Shown piece after piece: positions 1-7,229 of a DNA stretch of 13,106 nucleotides; within the stretch, counting starts at the first letter, position 1, and each line of letters opens with the position of its first letter. The translations under genes and the position numbers were made by a program. Under the pieces are notes generated by a model, which saw only the letters and a program-made list of their open reading frames with translations, did not search any database and had not been told where the DNA came from. Source of the stretch: JANQRV01 sp964533785 (GTDB taxonomy: Bacteria > Bacteroidota > Bacteroidia > Chitinophagales > Saprospiraceae); contig CAZHNG010000193.1 in assembly GCA_964533785.1 (NCBI GenBank), positions 1 to 13,106 on the forward strand. Reading direction: 5' to 3'.

Positions 1-88
1 ATTTTTAATCACATTTATGAATGCTCAAATCTTAATTTTTATACTGAAGATTCTGTTTTACTCAGTGATTAGGAGCTATTTTGATCAA

Positions 89-120
89 GAATGCCAGACC
101 AATCTTTGCTCATGGCATTC
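89..120. repeat. 8-bp inverted repeat in otherwise empty left flank
   Basis: Bases 89-96 (gaatgcca) and 113-120 (tggcattc) are perfect inverse complements around a 16-base loop. The flanks are not T-rich enough for a convincing terminator. The rest of 1-229 holds only short open frames on both strands with no recognisable protein, so I see no gene here. Confidence 0.3.
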
Positions 121-229
121 GTTCGGATTTTTATTTGCATCGCCCAAATCAATGGTTTCAAACCAACTATTTGTAAAGAACGCCTTAAAATCTGAACAGG
201 CTTTATAATCATTCAATATAAATGAAACT

Positions 230-811
230 TTATATTTTGAGCTGCTTTTGTAAACCTTTTAAACTTTGGTAGGGAATACTGATCATTTTAGATCTGATCA
301 TCCAGTTGGGAATACCTCCTCCCGGTTCAGTATGAGATTGATAGATCACTGTAATTTGCTGTTCCTTATCTTCAATTATTTTCCAGGTACTTTCGGATTT
401 TTTTATGCGAACGTATCCTGACTTCTCTGGCTGATAATCATTGAGTGCTTTTATTCTGATCTCTTTTTCCTCAAAATCAAAAGTGTATTTAAAATAACCG
501 TCTCTGTTACTCACCGGCCAGGGAGCCTCTGCCACTACATACCCAATAAAATAGTCCTTTCCTTCTTCCACGATTTCCATCTGATCTACCTGAGGCAACC
601 AATCAACGTACCGGTCAGCATTACTGAGTACATTCAAGACCTTCGTCGGTGAAGCTTCCATAGTTACTACACCTCTAAAAGCCGGAATATCAGATCCGGG
701 AACAACTCTTTGGTAAAGGGCTATTCCATCTTTCTCGCGCACAAATTCCCAATCTGCTAATTCAACAGTCCCGATCAGACACAATAAAAGGGACAACCCG
801 ATCAATTTCAT
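230..811 (-). CDS. Secreted START/SRPBCC-domain protein
   Basis: The 193-residue product begins with a typical signal peptide: Lys2, then a hydrophobic stretch at about residues 4-17, and likely cleavage near VELA/DW at about residue 19. The rest reads as a StAR-related lipid-transfer (START, SRPBCC superfamily) domain. It opens with WEFVREKDGIALYQR, has the mid-domain block around residues 60-80 (VLNVLSNADRYVDWLPQ) and the later WPVSNRDGYFKY segment, and ends in an amphipathic C-terminal helix. START domains bind lipids or other hydrophobic ligands in a deep pocket. The ligand here is unknown, and the signal peptide suggests a periplasmic role. It is transcribed divergently from gldN with about 165-210 bp between them and has no operon partner in the window. 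The family assignment is fairly firm; the function is not known. Confidence 0.85.
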   Translation of the reverse strand: MKLIGLSLLLCLIGTVELADWEFVREKDGIALYQRVVPGSDIPAFRGVVTMEASPTKVLNVLSNADRYVDWLPQVDQMEIVEEGKDYFIGYVVAEAPWPVSNRDGYFKYTFDFEEKEIRIKALNDYQPEKSGYVRIKKSESTWKIIEDKEQQITVIYQSHTEPGGGIPNWMIRSKMISIPYQSLKGLQKQLKI

Positions 812-1021
812 ATTTTTGTTTGAGTTTAAGTCAACAATTCACCCGAAGTTTACTTAATAATCATTAAGCATACCATTTTGATCATAATACCAACGTAACG
901 GTCATAGCCGCAAATTGATCTTTCCATAAGGTAATTTAACAATTCATCAAACAATTCTGTTATAGTTGATTGCGTTATGCATTTAAACCGCAGTTTAAAA
1001 CTTAAAATAATGCCAGATTCC

Positions 1022-1858
1022 ATGAAGAAATTGAAGTTCGTTTTTGCACTTTTCTTATTTGCAATAAGTCATTCGTATGGCCAGGACATAGAGTTTTCCT
1101 CCGGGGAAAAGCCGTTGGATGACATTGTAGAAAGAAATACCGTGAAGGATAGAATGGTACTGGAGTATGCTCCTATCCGTGAGAATGATATCTTATGGCA
1201 GAAACGTATATGGCGGGAAATCCCGACCTTTGAAAAAATGAACCTTCCATTCCGCTATCCGGAACAATCCTTTTTTGATATTCTAAAGGAAGGCATTGAG
1301 TCGGGAAGAATTACTGCCTACAGTGCCGATGATGATAAGTTTTCTACCCCGCTAAACCAAGAACAATTAGCTACTCAATTTTATAGAAAAGACACCGTAC
1401 AGGTAATAGACCCCGTCAATGGTACAGTATCATTCAAAGCGGTGGATACCGAAATCAATGCTAACGAAATTACCCGCTACCGTTTGAAAGAAATTTGGTA
1501 TTTCGACACCAATTTGTCTACAATGCGGGTTAAAATACTAGGCATCGCTCCAATTAAAGAGGAATACGACGAAAACGGAAATTTCCTATTCGAGTATCCT
1601 TTATTCTGGATCTATTATCCACATTGCCGCGAATTCCTCACGGAATATACCGTATTTAACCAATTCGGAAATGATCAGTCGAAAATGACCTGGCAGGACC
1701 TTTTTGAAATGAGATTCTTCGCCAGTTACATCACTAAAGAATCGAATGTTCATGACCGAAGGTTGCAGGATTATTTAAGCGGACTGGACCTCTTACTGGA
1801 AGCGGACCGAATTAAACAAGAGATCTTTAATAAGGAGCATGATCTTTGGTCTTACTAA
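1022..1858 (+). CDS. gldN: GldN/PorN-like type IX secretion system protein
   Basis: I recognise this as a GldN/PorN-family protein. In Bacteroidota, GldN/PorN forms a periplasmic ring with the lipoprotein GldK/PorK under the outer membrane and contacts the GldLM motor of the type IX secretion system, which also powers gliding. Family hallmarks visible here are the early RENDILWQKRIWREI block, the FRYPEQSFFDILKEGI block with ITAYS behind it, YRLKEIWYFDT in the middle, and YPLFWIYYPHCREFL. An in-frame ATG at 977 would add 15 polar residues. I chose the ATG at 1022 because it gives a clean signal peptide (MKKLKFVFALFLFAISHSYG, cleavage before QD) and a 278-residue protein. gldK, gldL and gldM are not adjacent: the upstream gene is divergent and the downstream gene is a transporter. 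It could therefore be an extra paralogue (GldO-like) or the only copy, relocated. Confidence 0.88.
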   Translation: MKKLKFVFALFLFAISHSYGQDIEFSSGEKPLDDIVERNTVKDRMVLEYAPIRENDILWQKRIWREIPTFEKMNLPFRYPEQSFFDILKEGIESGRITAYSADDDKFSTPLNQEQLATQFYRKDTVQVIDPVNGTVSFKAVDTEINANEITRYRLKEIWYFDTNLSTMRVKILGIAPIKEEYDENGNFLFEYPLFWIYYPHCREFLTEYTVFNQFGNDQSKMTWQDLFEMRFFASYITKESNVHDRRLQDYLSGLDLLLEADRIKQEIFNKEHDLWSY

Positions 1859-1904
1859 AAAGGGTTACGTAACTATAACTCTTTGATTTTCAAAAACAAA
1901 CAAA

Positions 1905-1957
1905 GAGAACATGGAATTTGCAATGATTAGGGTTGCAATGAAAAACTCCATGTTCTC
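1905..1957 (+). terminator. Long hairpin downstream of gldN
   Basis: Bases 1905-1915 (gagaacatgga) pair perfectly with 1947-1957, giving an 11-bp stem. The 31-base loop contains a direct repeat, ttgcaatga, at 1918-1926 and 1933-1941. The stem is followed by a pyrimidine-rich stretch (ctctttccattctttt). It lies 47 bases after the gldN stop, so it may terminate gldN. The large loop and the absence of a pure T run make it an imperfect intrinsic terminator. Nothing else between 1859 and 2069 looks like a gene. Confidence 0.4.
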
Positions 1958-2068
1958 CTCTTTCCATTCTTTTCCATACCAAACTTAAAGCTACTGTCAT
2001 TAAAGCTTATCATTATGTTAGTTTGTGCAACGTTCAGTTACCTTAATTTTAGGAATTGATGATATTCT

Positions 2069-2102
2069 ATTGTAACTGACTTGAGAAAAAACAGTAGTTT
2101 TG
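2069..2102 (+). promoter_or_regulatory. Candidate promoter of the antiporter gene
   Basis: TAGTTTTG at 2095-2102 matches the Bacteroidota -7 consensus TAnnTTTG exactly. ATTG at 2069-2072 lies 22 bases upstream as a weak -33 element; the consensus is TTTG at about 19-21 bases. Transcription would start only about 10 bases before the ATG at 2119, giving a very short leader. Confidence 0.4.
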
Positions 2103-2118
2103 CGCATTAATCTAGGGC

Positions 2119-3045
2119 ATGGAAATAGTTCTTCTATATTTAGGATTGTTTATCGTTAGTTTGTTGGTGTTACTAAAAGCATCCGATTGGTTCATTGATT
2201 CGGCGGAGGCCATCGGTTTGTCTCTTGGCGTTTCTCCTTTTTTAATAGGAGTTACCATTATTGCTTTTGGAACATCTTTACCGGAATTGGCTACGGGAGT
2301 GGCTTCCGTTCTTGGCGGGGAATCAGAAATTGTGGTCAGTACGGTAGTAGGTTCCAATATCGCTAATATAGCGCTGGTTTTAGGATTAGTGGCAGTCCTG
2401 GTAGGAAAGATAGACCTGGAATACAACATCTGGCACATCGATATGCCTTATCTATGGGGATCCGCTTTTTTGTTTTGGTTAGCCATTCACGACGGACAGT
2501 TTCATCTGTTCGAAGGTATTTTGTTCATTATTGGTATCGTTACTTTTCTTTCTTATTCTTTTGATAATGGTGGAGAAAAATTCGAGAAAGTTGAGACCGG
2601 TTGGACTTCCTACTTGATGTTGATCATCGGAGGTATATTCGTGTGGTTAGGTGCGGAGTATACGATCGTTGCCATCAAAAAACTATCGGCCATTGGGGGT
2701 ATATCCTCTGATATCATTGCTATGTCAGCGGTGGCGCTGGGTACCTCTTTGCCTGAAGTCATTGTCAGTATAAATGCTGCCCGGAAAGGAAAAACTTCTA
2801 TTGCCGTCGGTAATGTATTAGGCTCTAATATTTTTAATACTTACGTTGTCGTTTCTATCCCTTCTTTTTTTGGAGAATTAAAAATACCCGATGATATTAC
2901 CGTTTATTATGTTCCGTTGATGATCGCCATGACCATCCTCTTTGGAATTATGTCCAACAACAAAAAGATCACCAAGTGGGAGGGATCCGTACTATTATTG
3001 TTTTATGGACATTTTACTTTTCAATTGATCACAAAGGCAATGTAA
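2119..3045 (+). CDS. Calcium/sodium antiporter, CaCA family (YrbG type)
   Basis: This 308-residue polytopic inner-membrane protein belongs to the cation/Ca2+ exchanger superfamily and would exchange Na+ (or H+) against Ca2+. Both family alpha-repeats are plain. Alpha-1 has GTSLPELATG (residues 51-60, Glu56) followed by GSNIANIALVLG (78-89). Alpha-2 has GTSLPEVIVS (208-217, Glu213) followed by GSNIFN (235-240). The two acidic residues in the GTSLPE motifs are the known cation ligands of the family. Hydrophobic segments fill most of the protein, about ten membrane spans, with a short charged loop near residues 150-160. The length is slightly below the usual 310-330. The stop TAA (3043-3045) lies 3 bases before the ATG of the disrupted glycosylase gene, so the two were probably one transcript. 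Confidence 0.93.
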   Translation: MEIVLLYLGLFIVSLLVLLKASDWFIDSAEAIGLSLGVSPFLIGVTIIAFGTSLPELATGVASVLGGESEIVVSTVVGSNIANIALVLGLVAVLVGKIDLEYNIWHIDMPYLWGSAFLFWLAIHDGQFHLFEGILFIIGIVTFLSYSFDNGGEKFEKVETGWTSYLMLIIGGIFVWLGAEYTIVAIKKLSAIGGISSDIIAMSAVALGTSLPEVIVSINAARKGKTSIAVGNVLGSNIFNTYVVVSIPSFFGELKIPDDITVYYVPLMIAMTILFGIMSNNKKITKWEGSVLLLFYGHFTFQLITKAM

Positions 3046-3105
3046 AAAATGCATGACTTACTCTCCGAAATACAATCCTGTGAAATATGTAAAGCATATC
3101 TTCCA

Positions 3106-3302
3106 CTAGTGGTTGAAATCTTAAGTAATTGAACATTCAGACGCCGTTATTTTTTGTCTGACCAACGAAGAAATGGGGTCGGGGCCCTATTTCTGAGTAC
3201 AAAACCGGAGTTATCCCTACGGATAATGAGGATTTTGCTAACGAAGGTCAGCCGAAAAAGAACAAGTATCAATGTTTAATAACTTAGGGTTTCAACCACT
3301 AG
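3106..3302. repeat. CTAG target-site duplication flanking the insertion
   Basis: CTAG occurs at 3106-3109 directly before the left end of the element and at 3299-3302 directly after the right end. The repeat can be read as CCACTAG (3103-3109 and 3296-3302), because the right terminal repeat ends in CCA. The symmetric reading, with both ends starting TGGTTGAAA, gives 4 bp. A CTAG duplication fits the YTAR target pattern I recall for IS701-like elements; that link is an inference. Confidence 0.75.
3110..3298. mobile_element. MITE-like 189-bp palindromic insertion element
   Basis: The two ends form terminal inverted repeats: 3110-3142 against the complement of 3266-3298, both starting TGGTTGAAA, with 27 of 33 positions identical. 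Weaker complementarity continues inward, with ctgacc at 3158-3163 facing ggtcag at 3246-3251, so most of the element can fold into one long hairpin. The core adds smaller hairpins, such as ttatcc/ggataa near 3212-3227. There is no transposase and no meaningful ORF inside, which defines a non-autonomous element mobilised in trans. It sits between CTAG duplications within the glycosylase gene, and excision would restore that gene exactly. The mismatches between the ends suggest the family is not brand new, while the intact duplication argues the insertion itself has not decayed. The parent transposase is not in this window. Confidence 0.85.
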
Positions 3303-3814
3303 GTCCCAAACCAGTTGTGCAAGCTCATCCGTTAGCGAAGATCATCATTATAGGTCAGGCGCCTGGAACGAAAGTACATCAAACAGGGATTCCCTGGAAT
3401 GACCCTAGCGGAAACCGGCTTAGACAATGGCTGAACGTCGATAAGTCCCAATTTTATAATCCGGAAAATTTTGCGCTCGTTCCAATGGGCTTCTGCTATC
3501 CTGGTAAAGGAAAGTCTGGTGATTTGCCTCCGCGACCAGAATGTGCCCCACAATGGCACAGTCCGTTGATCAATATGATGCCGAATCTGGATCTCTTTTT
3601 ATTATTTGGACAGTATGCGCAACGATATTATCTAGGTAAGCAAATGAAAAAAAACTTAACCGAAAATGTAAGAGCATACCACGAGTTTCTACCTCAATAC
3701 TTACCAATGCCGCATCCTTCTCCTAGAAATATTCGCTGGTTCAAACAAAATGATTGGTTTGAGGCTAAATTGTTGCCTGTTTTACGAGAAAGAGTGAATA
3801 AGCTGATTAAGTAG
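3272..3814 (+). CDS. N-terminally truncated uracil-DNA glycosylase family protein
   Basis: This 180-residue open frame carries the core of a uracil-DNA-glycosylase superfamily protein, which would remove uracil or related bases from DNA. Visible motifs are GQAPGTKVHQTGIPWNDPSG (residues 28-47, the motif-A region), the CYPGKGKSGDLPPRPECAP block (75-93), LFLLFGQYAQ (108-117) and the C-terminal HPSPRN motif (148-153). Motif A has Gln where classical family-4 enzymes have Glu, as is usual in this subfamily. Residues 1-9 (MFNNLGFQP) are encoded by the right terminal repeat of the inserted element, and the native N-terminus with its CxxC pair has been lost. I see no other in-frame start before residue 28, so if the protein is made, the element supplies its start codon. 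The family is clear; activity after truncation is doubtful. Confidence 0.75.
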   Translation: MFNNLGFQPLGPKPVVQAHPLAKIIIIGQAPGTKVHQTGIPWNDPSGNRLRQWLNVDKSQFYNPENFALVPMGFCYPGKGKSGDLPPRPECAPQWHSPLINMMPNLDLFLLFGQYAQRYYLGKQMKKNLTENVRAYHEFLPQYLPMPHPSPRNIRWFKQNDWFEAKLLPVLRERVNKLIK

Positions 3815-3846
3815 TTGTATTAGACTTGTTCGGCGGGATCATCAAA

Positions 3847-3888
3847 CGGCTACAAGCCGCATCTGCCTCAGTGATGCTTTTGCATCAC
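3847..3888. repeat. Twin REP-like hairpins
   Basis: Two compact hairpins lie 11 bases apart. The first is cggct (3847-3851) with agccg (3855-3859). The second is gtgatgc (3871-3877) with gcatcac (3882-3888) around a TTTT loop. The stretch is GC-richer than its AT-rich flanks. It lies 33 bases after the glycosylase stop and about 95 bases before the GAF gene. It could be a REP/BIME-type repeat or a terminator for the upstream gene; no T run follows either stem, which favours a repeat. The remainder of 3889-3982 shows nothing I can name. Confidence 0.45.
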
Positions 3889-3982
3889 CTACGCCTGCTT
3901 ATCATTCAAGATCCTTATTTATTATTAAACTAAATCTCCCCTCACAGGTATTCATAATACAGTTTCTTAAAATCAATATACT

Positions 3983-6364
3983 ATGACGGTCAACGTACAG
4001 GAATTGAAAGCCACTGAAGCAACTTCCAGCGGATATGCATCCAGCCTGGAAGAAACAATTGAAAAAATAGGCATAAAGAGTATCCCATATAAGACAACGC
4101 TTTGCTTTGACCGGCTGATACAAACTATTGAAGACAAGGCTCTCAACGGTGACGTTGGAGAAAAAGCTTTTGCCCAATTGGTTATCAGTGAACTGGAAAA
4201 AGCTGCCGATCTAAGAGGACCTATTGATGATTGCCAGTTAGCCAATCATCAAGATACATTGGAACTTTTGATGCTTGCAATAATGCCAACGGCACTTCGG
4301 GATACCCAACTGGCAAAAGTGTCGGCTCCTTTAAGCGTTAAGCCGCTCTATGAAACACCGGCAACTAAGAAGATCTTCGAAAATTTTGAACTCAATTTTC
4401 GGTTTAGTTGCCCTACGGAAGCCGCTTACAATATGATGGTCACTAACGCTGGCAGTGCCATTTTAAATAAATTTTACGGCCAGAATATCAACATAGAATC
4501 TCCGGTACAGGTCATCCAAAAAGATCCTGAGACTGGGTTGTCTAAGTATTATAAAACGGCCATGAACTTTGATTTTGTCGAGATCAAAAAATTGCGCCCG
4601 CTTAAACCACTCAGTAAAGAGCAAATCAGCAAAATGTTAGGTGATATTTATAATATCAAATTATGGTTAGAATATCTACCTCCCGAAAACTTTGAATTTC
4701 AAGGTTTCGTAATCGGTAATTTTATCGATATTACTGAAGAAGAAACTCTTTCCCGCATTCGATTCGGGCTTTTGGAAAAAAATGCGGTAGCAAACGAAAA
4801 AAATATCGCTGCATTGGAAAAGTTGGTTGGTAATTACCTGAATCTGCCAGATATAAAACTGGGAATCAGAGCATTAGATTACCCCATTGAAAATACAGTA
4901 GCGCATAAGTACAAAATTCATTTCAACTTCCTGGCGGATAAATACAATAATTTATTAGAAAACCGGTTCACCGGTTCTATTTACGAAAAGGTCTGCCGAT
5001 TTCAAGAGGGGATGCTAATTGAAGATCTTGAGAAACTGAAACGGAAAACAGCATTGGAAGAAGCATTAATAACCAGAGGGCTTCGCAGTATTTTGATCGC
5101 TCCAATGATCAACCAGGAGGACAAAGTGATCGGCATCCTTGAGATTGGATCGAAAAGTGCCGCCGCTATTAACGGCTTTATTGAATACAAGTCTAAAGAA
5201 ATCATCAGCTTATTTAACCTCGCCATCGAACGTAGCCGGGAAGAGATCGACAACCAGATCGAAGCGGTCATTCGTGAGAAATATACGGTGGTACATCCCA
5301 GTGTTGAATGGAAGTTTATTCAATCTTCCTACAACTATCTGGAAAAAATGGAGCGCAAAGAACCTAATGCTTCGGTAGACCCTATTGTGTTCGAAGATGT
5401 TTTTCCGCTTTACGGTCAAGCCGACATCGTTGGTTCCTCCAATTTACGCAATAATGCCATCCGGGCGGACCTTATTACCAATCTTAATTTCGCCCACGAA
5501 TTACTGAAAAAAGCCGTTATCGTTGCCCAATACCCACTGGTGGATCAGTATATGATGAAAGTGGAAAAAAACCTGGAAAACCTCAAGCAGATCTTTAATT
5601 CAAATGACGAAGCACGTTTATTGGAGTTTTTCTTCGAAGAAGTTCATCCCCTTTTTCACCAGCTCAGCGAACAATATCCTGAACTGGTAGTTGAGGTTAA
5701 GCGCTATTTCTCCAAGATCGATAAGGACTTAGGCATTGTTTACGAAGAGCGAAAAGCCTATGAAGACAGCGTCATGATGCTCAACAATGCCATGAGTAAC
5801 CACATTGAAAAAGAGGAGCGCAAGAGCCAGAAAGTCATTCCTCACTATTTTGAAAAATACAAAACGGATGGGGTTGAGTATGATATTTACGTCGGCCAGT
5901 CCTTATTGAACAAAGGACTGTTCAACATGATGCATCTCAAAAATTTGCGGCTCTGGCAATTGATCAATATGGTGGAGGTGACCCGCATTGTACAGGAAAT
6001 GCAAGAGAAACTTCCAATACCCTTAACCACCGCTCAATTGATTTTTGTATACGGCAGTACGCTATCCATTCGTTTCCGTATGGACGAAAAGCAGTTCGAC
6101 GTTGATGGCGCCTACAATGTCCGCTACGAAATCCTTAAAAAGCGCATTGACAAAGCTTTAATTGACGGGACGGATGAAAGGCTTACACAGAGCGGCAAAA
6201 TTGCCATCGTCTATCTCCAGGAAAAGGATCGCATAGAATATTTGGATTACCTGCATTACCTTCAGCAGCGAGGCTATATTGAAGAGAAAATCGAAGATGT
6301 GACTTTAGGTAAGTTGCAGGGTGTTCAGGGTTTGCGGGCGTTGAGGGTAACGGTTAGGTGTTAA
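3983..6364 (+). CDS. Large GAF-domain protein of unknown function
   Basis: The 793-residue product has no signal peptide or membrane segment, so it should be cytoplasmic. A GAF-like sensor fold is best seen around residues 365-425 (GLRSILIAPMINQEDKVIGILEIGS, then a long helix with LFNLAIERSREEIDNQ). The next block, EKYTVVHPSVEWKF, fits a family of roughly 790-residue GAF proteins that I recall as conserved in Bacteroidota. The N-terminal 350 residues and the mostly helical C-terminal half match no domain I can name. No kinase, cyclase, phosphodiesterase or DNA-binding output domain is visible. GAF domains bind small ligands such as cyclic nucleotides; the ligand cannot be read here. The gene converges with the his operon, 114 bases apart, and is probably a single-gene unit. 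The ATG at 3983 is the first in the frame. Confidence 0.8.
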   Translation: MTVNVQELKATEATSSGYASSLEETIEKIGIKSIPYKTTLCFDRLIQTIEDKALNGDVGEKAFAQLVISELEKAADLRGPIDDCQLANHQDTLELLMLAIMPTALRDTQLAKVSAPLSVKPLYETPATKKIFENFELNFRFSCPTEAAYNMMVTNAGSAILNKFYGQNINIESPVQVIQKDPETGLSKYYKTAMNFDFVEIKKLRPLKPLSKEQISKMLGDIYNIKLWLEYLPPENFEFQGFVIGNFIDITEEETLSRIRFGLLEKNAVANEKNIAALEKLVGNYLNLPDIKLGIRALDYPIENTVAHKYKIHFNFLADKYNNLLENRFTGSIYEKVCRFQEGMLIEDLEKLKRKTALEEALITRGLRSILIAPMINQEDKVIGILEIGSKSAAAINGFIEYKSKEIISLFNLAIERSREEIDNQIEAVIREKYTVVHPSVEWKFIQSSYNYLEKMERKEPNASVDPIVFEDVFPLYGQADIVGSSNLRNNAIRADLITNLNFAHELLKKAVIVAQYPLVDQYMMKVEKNLENLKQIFNSNDEARLLEFFFEEVHPLFHQLSEQYPELVVEVKRYFSKIDKDLGIVYEERKAYEDSVMMLNNAMSNHIEKEERKSQKVIPHYFEKYKTDGVEYDIYVGQSLLNKGLFNMMHLKNLRLWQLINMVEVTRIVQEMQEKLPIPLTTAQLIFVYGSTLSIRFRMDEKQFDVDGAYNVRYEILKKRIDKALIDGTDERLTQSGKIAIVYLQEKDRIEYLDYLHYLQQRGYIEEKIEDVTLGKLQGVQGLRALRVTVRC

Positions 6365-6428
6365 AAATCTTGATCATAGAACCGAAGCAATCGATAATGA
6401 TCGTTATGGATTTAAACCCAATTTTAGA

Positions 6429-6467
6429 GGTTGCTACGATTGTAGGTTTTCTCAGCAACTAAAAAAA
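6429..6467. terminator. Possible bidirectional terminator between GAF gene and hisA
   Basis: gttgct (6430-6435) pairs with agcaac (6454-6459) around an 18-base loop that itself holds ctac/gtag. On the plus strand the stem is followed by an A run (6461-6467), which is a U run on the other side for leftward transcripts only before the stem. The arrangement is therefore weak for either strand. It is the only hairpin in the convergent gap. Confidence 0.25.
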
Positions 6468-6478
6468 CATAGTTGAAC

Positions 6479-7195
6479 TTACAAAAACTCCTGTAACTCG
6501 CCCAAATCGATCCTACCCTCATAAATAGCCTTGCCAATAATCGCTCCGTAGCAGCCAATCTCCTGCAATTTCTCTAATTCCTTCACGGTAGTGACCCCGC
6601 CGCTGGCAATGAGGTGCAGGTCAGTGAAAGTTTCTACTATTTCCTGGTAGGTCTCTACTGCACTGCCTTTTAAAAGTCCATCCTTAGCAACATCCGTACA
6701 AATCGTATACTGAACCCCTTTTTTCATGTAATCATCCAGAAAGTCCATCAATTCCCGGTTGCTTTGCTCCTGCCAGCCACTGATGGCGATCTTGCCGTCC
6801 ATAAAATCTGCTCCCAGGATAATTTTTTCAGCACCGTATCCCCCAAGCCAGGAAAGGAACAATTCCGGATCTTTGACGGCAATCGTACCGATCGTAACCT
6901 GTAAGGCACCACTTTCAAAGGCGATCCTGACATCTTCATCCGATTTTAAGCCCCCTCCAAAATCGATCTTCAAACTTGTTTTGCCCGCAATGCGTTCCAA
7001 CACCTTATAATTGATGATGCGTTTGGCTTTGGCTCCGTCCAGATCTACCAGGTGCAGACGTTGAATGCCGGCATCTTCGAATTTTTTAGCCACTTCCAAC
7101 GGATCTTCGTTATAGATCTTCTTGCGCTCGTAATCGCCTTGCGTAAGGCGGACACATTTTCCTTCGATAATGTCTATGGCAGGGATGATGTACAT
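6479..7195 (-). CDS. hisA: HisA, ProFAR isomerase (EC 5.3.1.16)
   Basis: HisA opens the ribose ring of ProFAR to give PRFAR, the fourth step of histidine synthesis in the cytoplasm. The 238-residue (beta/alpha)8 barrel starts IIPAIDIIEGKCVRL with catalytic Asp8. It carries IDFGGGLKS (78-86) for the first phosphate-binding site, the second acid Asp130 (ILGADF), TDVAKDGLLKG (167-177) and, near the C-terminus, ASGGVTTV for the second phosphate site. The open frame extends to a GTG at 7228, but the family start is the ATG at 7195, because strand 1 begins two residues later. That leaves 34 bases after hisH. It is the last gene of the minus-strand operon. hisF and hisIE, which usually follow, are absent, and the next gene converges. 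Confidence 0.96.
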   Translation of the reverse strand: MYIIPAIDIIEGKCVRLTQGDYERKKIYNEDPLEVAKKFEDAGIQRLHLVDLDGAKAKRIINYKVLERIAGKTSLKIDFGGGLKSDEDVRIAFESGALQVTIGTIAVKDPELFLSWLGGYGAEKIILGADFMDGKIAISGWQEQSNRELMDFLDDYMKKGVQYTICTDVAKDGLLKGSAVETYQEIVETFTDLHLIASGGVTTVKELEKLQEIGCYGAIIGKAIYEGRIDLGELQEFL

Positions 7196-7229
7196 GATGA
7201 GTATTTGTTTGATTTTTCGAGACTTCACC

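Larger units (their letters stand above)
3049..3814 (+). pseudogene. Uracil-DNA-glycosylase-family gene split by an insertion
   Basis: The original gene starts at ATG 3049. Its first 20 codons read MHDLLSEIQS, CEICKAYLPL, the expected N-terminus of this family (a DLLxEI, CxxC, LPLGPxPV pattern as I recall it). The frame then runs into inserted DNA at 3110 and stops at TGA 3130-3132. The rest of the protein resumes at 3303 as GPKPVVQ. Deleting 3110-3298 plus one copy of CTAG gives CTT CCA CTA GGT CCC, that is L-P-L-G-P, in frame, with a total of about 190 residues. The insertion of 193 bases also shifts the frame. The N-terminal part is therefore disconnected, while the C-terminal part keeps an intact open frame from 3272 (separate entry). 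Whether the locus is functionally dead depends on whether that shorter frame is expressed and active. Confidence 0.8.

Noticed and set aside
1..229. A plus-strand open frame of 63 codons at 17-208 and a minus-strand frame of about 50 codons ending near 80 (…NECHEQRLVWHS).
   Set aside because: Neither resembles a known family. The minus frame has no ATG start, and the plus frame has no start context or partner. They may be remnants of a decayed gene, but the sequence does not support a call.
2112..2438. A 108-codon minus-strand frame inside the antiporter gene.
   Set aside because: It is antisense to the conserved alpha-1 region of the exchanger; its composition (Thr, Pro and Ser rich) is typical of an antisense shadow.
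3110..3298. The insertion in the glycosylase gene as a self-splicing intron or a CRISPR-like repeat.
   Set aside because: There is no intron core and no repeat array. Terminal inverted repeats with a CTAG duplication explain it as a transposed element.
7196..7228. GTG start at 7228 that would lengthen HisA by 11 residues.
   Set aside because: The added residues (MKSRKIKQILI) are outside the family; the ATG at 7195 puts strand 1 at the expected place.
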